This document shows, piece by piece, positions 62,101 to 64,000 of a DNA stretch of 64,000 nucleotides. The notes under the pieces are model-generated. The model was given only the letters and a program-made list of their open reading frames with translations. It had not been told where the DNA came from and did no database searches. A program made the position numbers and the translations under genes. The number at the start of each line of letters is the position of its first letter. The stretch's first letter is position 1. Where the stretch lies: NCBI GenBank assembly GCA_964390725.1, contig CAYMIW010000002.1:62001-126000 (forward strand), in the 5' to 3' direction. The stretch comes from JAABTH01 sp964390725. GTDB taxonomy: Bacteria > Bacillota > Dethiobacteria > DTU022.

Positions 62101-62928
62101 ATGAAAATGGTAGTCGGTAGATATCATAAACAAGATAGAATAGTAATAAGTTTTTATATGATTATATTAATCAGTCTGTTTTTGGTCAGCTCCTGCACAG
62201 GTGCCCCGTGTGATAATAACGTATTTGTAGAACAGCTTGACGAGGAGGATACAGGTGAGATGACAGATTCTTATCAAGATGGAGAATCAATAATTCCGCC
62301 AGTTGATCAGCAGGTTCCTGCTAAACTGGAAACAGCTACTCTGGCCATGGGCTGATTCTGGGGCCCCGATGCCCGGTTCGGGCAGGTTAAAGGAGTTTAT
62401 CGCACCAGGGTTGGCTATGCCGGCGGTTCTGTGGAGAACCCAACTTATTATCAATTGGGAGATCATACTGAGACGCTGCAGGTGGATTATGATCCAACCC
62501 AGATAAGTTATAAAGAGATTCTGGATCTTTTCTGGGATGGCCATAACCCTACCGGCCCCCAGTACACCAGGCAGTATATTTCAATCATTTTTTATCATGA
62601 TGAAGACCAGGAAAAGGTTGGCCTGGAAAGCAAAGAGGCCCGGGAGAAGGTGCTGGGGGCAGAAATAAATACTTTAATAATACCTTACACGCACTTTTAC
62701 CTTGCCGAAGATTATCACCAGAAGTATTTTTTACAGGGAGATAGCAGCCTGTCTTCAGAAGTTAAGGGTTACTTTGAAGAATTTCAGGAATTTGTTAATT
62801 CAACGGCAGCTGCCCGCCTGAATGGTATTGTCGGAGGATATGCAAATCCTGAGCTACTGGAATCAGAGCTGTCAGAATACGGTTTATCAGACTCCGGTAT
62901 GAATAATCTACAGAGGTATATCAAGTAA
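62101..62928 (+). CDS. msrA: Selenocysteine-containing peptide-methionine (S)-S-oxide reductase, lipoprotein
   Basis: 275-residue MsrA that repairs oxidised methionine, here anchored outside the membrane by an N-terminal lipobox (LVSSC). The frame is interrupted by TGA at 62353-62355, residue 85, exactly where the catalytic Cys of GCFWG is expected: ATLAMG-TGA-FWGPDARFGQVKG. On both sides the same frame continues, with VYRTRVGYAGGSVENPTYYQ, DHTETLQVDYDP, FWDGHNPTGPQ and IIPYTHFYLAEDYHQ afterwards. A bSECIS-like hairpin follows 14 bases later. No resolving Cys is present downstream. Selenocysteine MsrA enzymes are known in Clostridia such as Alkaliphilus. It starts one base after the preceding gene's stop. 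Confidence 0.88.
62353..62384 (+). promoter_or_regulatory. Candidate bSECIS element with its UGA codon
   Basis: TGCCCG (62370-62375) pairs with CGGGCA (62379-62384) around the loop GTT. The loop G lies 20 bases after the UGA, inside the 16-37-base range of bacterial SECIS hairpins, and the G-U in the loop fits the SelB-binding preference. Confidence 0.65.
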
Positions 62929-62963
62929 ACTTATACTACTGGTTGGTCAAAATCGGTTGAATC

Positions 62964-63167
62964 ATGGTGAGTTTTTTGAAGGTTAACTGTTTAAAATGTG
63001 TTCACTATTATGTGACCTGGGATAATAAATACCCCCGGGGTTGCAGAGCGCTTAATTTTAAATCACGTTACTTCCCCGCGGATGTTGTTAGTAACTCTTC
63101 AGGAATGCCCTGCCTTTACTTCAAAGAAAGAACTCCATCGAAACAAACCACGAAGAAAACAAAATAA
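62964..63167 (+). CDS. Small Cys-rich conserved protein
   Basis: 67 residues with a CxxC pair (NCLKCVHYYVTWD), then GCRALNFKS and a later MPCLYFKE, so four Cys placed to bind zinc. Short proteins of this pattern are common in anaerobes and are often mislabelled uracil-DNA glycosylase; their function is unknown. The start at 62964 lacks a strong ribosome site. It follows the msrA gene by 35 bases. Confidence 0.7.
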   Translation: MVSFLKVNCLKCVHYYVTWDNKYPRGCRALNFKSRYFPADVVSNSSGMPCLYFKERTPSKQTTKKTK

Positions 63168-63183
63168 TGCATGTAGTGTTACC

Positions 63184-63203
63184 ATTAATCTTCTTAGATT
63201 AAT
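63184..63203. promoter_or_regulatory. Possible enhancer-binding-protein site
   Basis: ATTAATCT-TCTT-AGATTAAT, a perfect 8-bp inverted repeat about 160 bases upstream of the sigma-54 promoter, the usual distance for an RpoN activator. The same palindrome is not found near the other sigma-54 promoters in the window. Confidence 0.35.
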
Positions 63204-63351
63204 AATATATTATCAAAATGAACCAGTAAAGATACATTCCTTTTATTTTTGAAAGAAATGTGAACCTTTTAAGCTCCACCATATAAAATTATTAAAATTG
63301 CCAAACTACCATTTAAATAGGTTTAAGCAAAATAATCTCATCAAAAAAAGC

Positions 63352-63367
63352 TGGCATAAGAATTGCT
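63352..63367 (+). promoter_or_regulatory. Sigma-54 (RpoN) promoter for the second TRAP operon
   Basis: TGGCAT-AAGAA-TTGCT, a full match to the -24/-12 consensus with correct spacing, facing the dctP-type gene that begins at 63591. Confidence 0.82.
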
Positions 63368-63590
63368 GAATAGTATAACAGGGCCTGATTACTAAGAGTT
63401 TGTACAAATTAGACTATAAATGTATGGCATTAGTGGTTAGATACATGTAATACGCAAGTAAAGTAATAAGCCTGTCACCGGGATATCCTTTACCCGGTTT
63501 GCAGAAAATAAATAAAGGGGTGATGTTCATAGTTTTTTAAAGTGTTTGGGTGTTTGAATTAGCAGTGCAAGAAAAGAGGAGGAAATATTA

Positions 63591-64000
63591 ATGAAAAAAG
63601 TACTATTTGTAGCTTTATCGTTGTTAATGATTATGGCATTGTTTGTTACAGGTTGTGGGGAATCAACAGGACCTGCTGATCCCGGTGGAGATGAATCCGC
63701 TGAGCAAGTTACAGAACCGATCGTTTGGGAAGCAGCTTCAGGTTGGGTTCCTGGCGATATCATGCGTGATGTTTTTGATATCTTCATCGAAGTCCTGGAA
63801 GAGAAAACAGAAGGTCAGTTGATTATCAACGTTTCAGGCCCTGAAACATTCCCTTCGCCGGACCAGATTAAACTCCTTGCCGACGGAACTCTTGATTTAA
63901 TCGGAACAACCCCTGCTTTTTATCTTCAGGATCTTCCCGAGGGAACTGCGATTGCTTATACCTGGGGAACCAAGGAAGAGCGTGAAGCGGCTGGGCTGTT
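63591..64000 (+). CDS. dctP: TRAP transporter solute-binding lipoprotein, cut by the window edge
   Basis: First 136 residues of a second DctP-type protein. A signal peptide ends in the lipobox LFVTGC, then an acidic linker and the mature start IVWEAASGWVPGDIMRDVFD with DIFIEVLEEKTEGQLIINV and LLADGTLDLIGTTPAFYLQD. The WVPGD context differs from the first DctP, so the ligand probably differs as well. GAGGAGG lies 8 bases before the ATG. Its sigma-54 promoter lies about 210 bases upstream. The remaining TRAP genes presumably lie beyond the window. Confidence 0.88.
   Translation, partial: MKKVLFVALSLLMIMALFVTGCGESTGPADPGGDESAEQVTEPIVWEAASGWVPGDIMRDVFDIFIEVLEEKTEGQLIINVSGPETFPSPDQIKLLADGTLDLIGTTPAFYLQDLPEGTAIAYTWGTKEEREAAGL

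Larger units (their letters stand above)
63168..63590. other. Intergenic region upstream of the second TRAP binding protein
   Basis: 423 AT-rich bases without an ORF of substance. It holds an 8-bp palindrome at 63184-63203, a sigma-54 promoter at 63352-63367 and a leader of about 210 nt before the DctP gene; the leader shows no clear hairpin with a T-run. Confidence 0.5.

Noticed and set aside
62353..62355. The TGA in msrA as a nonsense mutation or frameshift.
   Set aside because: The frame is intact on both sides, the stop replaces exactly the catalytic Cys, and a bSECIS-like hairpin follows, so selenocysteine explains it better.

Overview
The window reads as a scaffold from an obligately anaerobic, syntroph-like member of the Clostridia (Bacillota), probably metagenome-assembled. 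Evidence: strong AGGAGG-type ribosome binding sites with many GTG and TTG starts, moderate GC, an oxygen-independent ribonucleotide reductase, an aldehyde:ferredoxin oxidoreductase, CoA-transferase and beta-oxidation genes, hgcAB, a PerR/KatG oxidative-stress pair and many membrane lipoproteins. A 10-N scaffold gap lies inside katG. The species cannot be named from the sequence.

Layout. 1-9.8 kb: a leftward catabolic operon (TRAP dctPQM, acyl-CoA:acetate CoA-transferase, a 3-hydroxyacyl-CoA dehydrogenase/enoyl-CoA hydratase fusion, thiolase) and a divergent SLC13-type anion transporter, each behind a textbook sigma-54 promoter. 9.9-10.3 kb: a 300-bp internally deleted IS21-family element. 10.3-15.8 kb: an iron-type operon behind two GTTARC-N4-GCTAAY palindromes, encoding an LPG-synthase-like membrane protein, two nicotianamine-synthase-like enzymes, small His/Cys-rich proteins, a DUF2325 protein, FeoA and FeoB. 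15.9-17 kb: a 140-bp hairpin repeat, then an ECF sigma factor broken by TGA, and its anti-sigma. 17-18.9 kb: arsR-hgcA-hgcB, the mercury-methylation genes. 18.9-23.8 kb: an EFR1 ferredoxin, a YdhR-like protein and a K+ uptake locus. 24-28.2 kb: katG, perR, cbiA. 28.2-40.2 kb: a class III CoA-transferase, carAB, purF, purL and a MoaE-like gene. 40.2-43.5 kb: a cobalamin riboswitch in front of nrdG-nrdD. 43.6-49.1 kb: a methyltransferase plus FecBCD-type importer, and a converging MOT1-type transporter. 49.3-52.4 kb: an SDR, a ureohydrolase remnant and a YtrA-type GntR/ABC operon. 52.4-56.8 kb: moaD, AOR and a second CoA-transferase. 56.9-64 kb: lipoproteins, tRNA-Ala, an O-antigen-ligase-like TPR protein, a selenocysteine MsrA, and the start of another TRAP binding protein behind a sigma-54 promoter.

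Three things stand out. (1) Two leader RNAs, at 43683-43791 (+) and 48992-49093 (-), share about 50 nt of nearly identical core, fold with compensatory changes, end in intrinsic terminators, and precede two different transporter loci. I infer a riboswitch for molybdate/tungstate or a pterin-metal cofactor. (2) The iron-type operon pairs two nicotianamine-synthase-like enzymes with feoAB. (3) The MsrA at 62101-62928 has an in-frame TGA exactly at the catalytic cysteine, followed by a bSECIS-like hairpin, so it is very probably a selenoprotein.

The genes suggest an organism that imports organic acids by TRAP and SLC13 carriers under RpoN control, activates them with CoA-transferases, oxidises them to acetyl-CoA, and relies on corrinoid (CbiA, HgcA, cobalamin riboswitch), tungsten/molybdenum (AOR, MoaD, MoaE-like, MOT1) and iron (FeoAB) chemistry.
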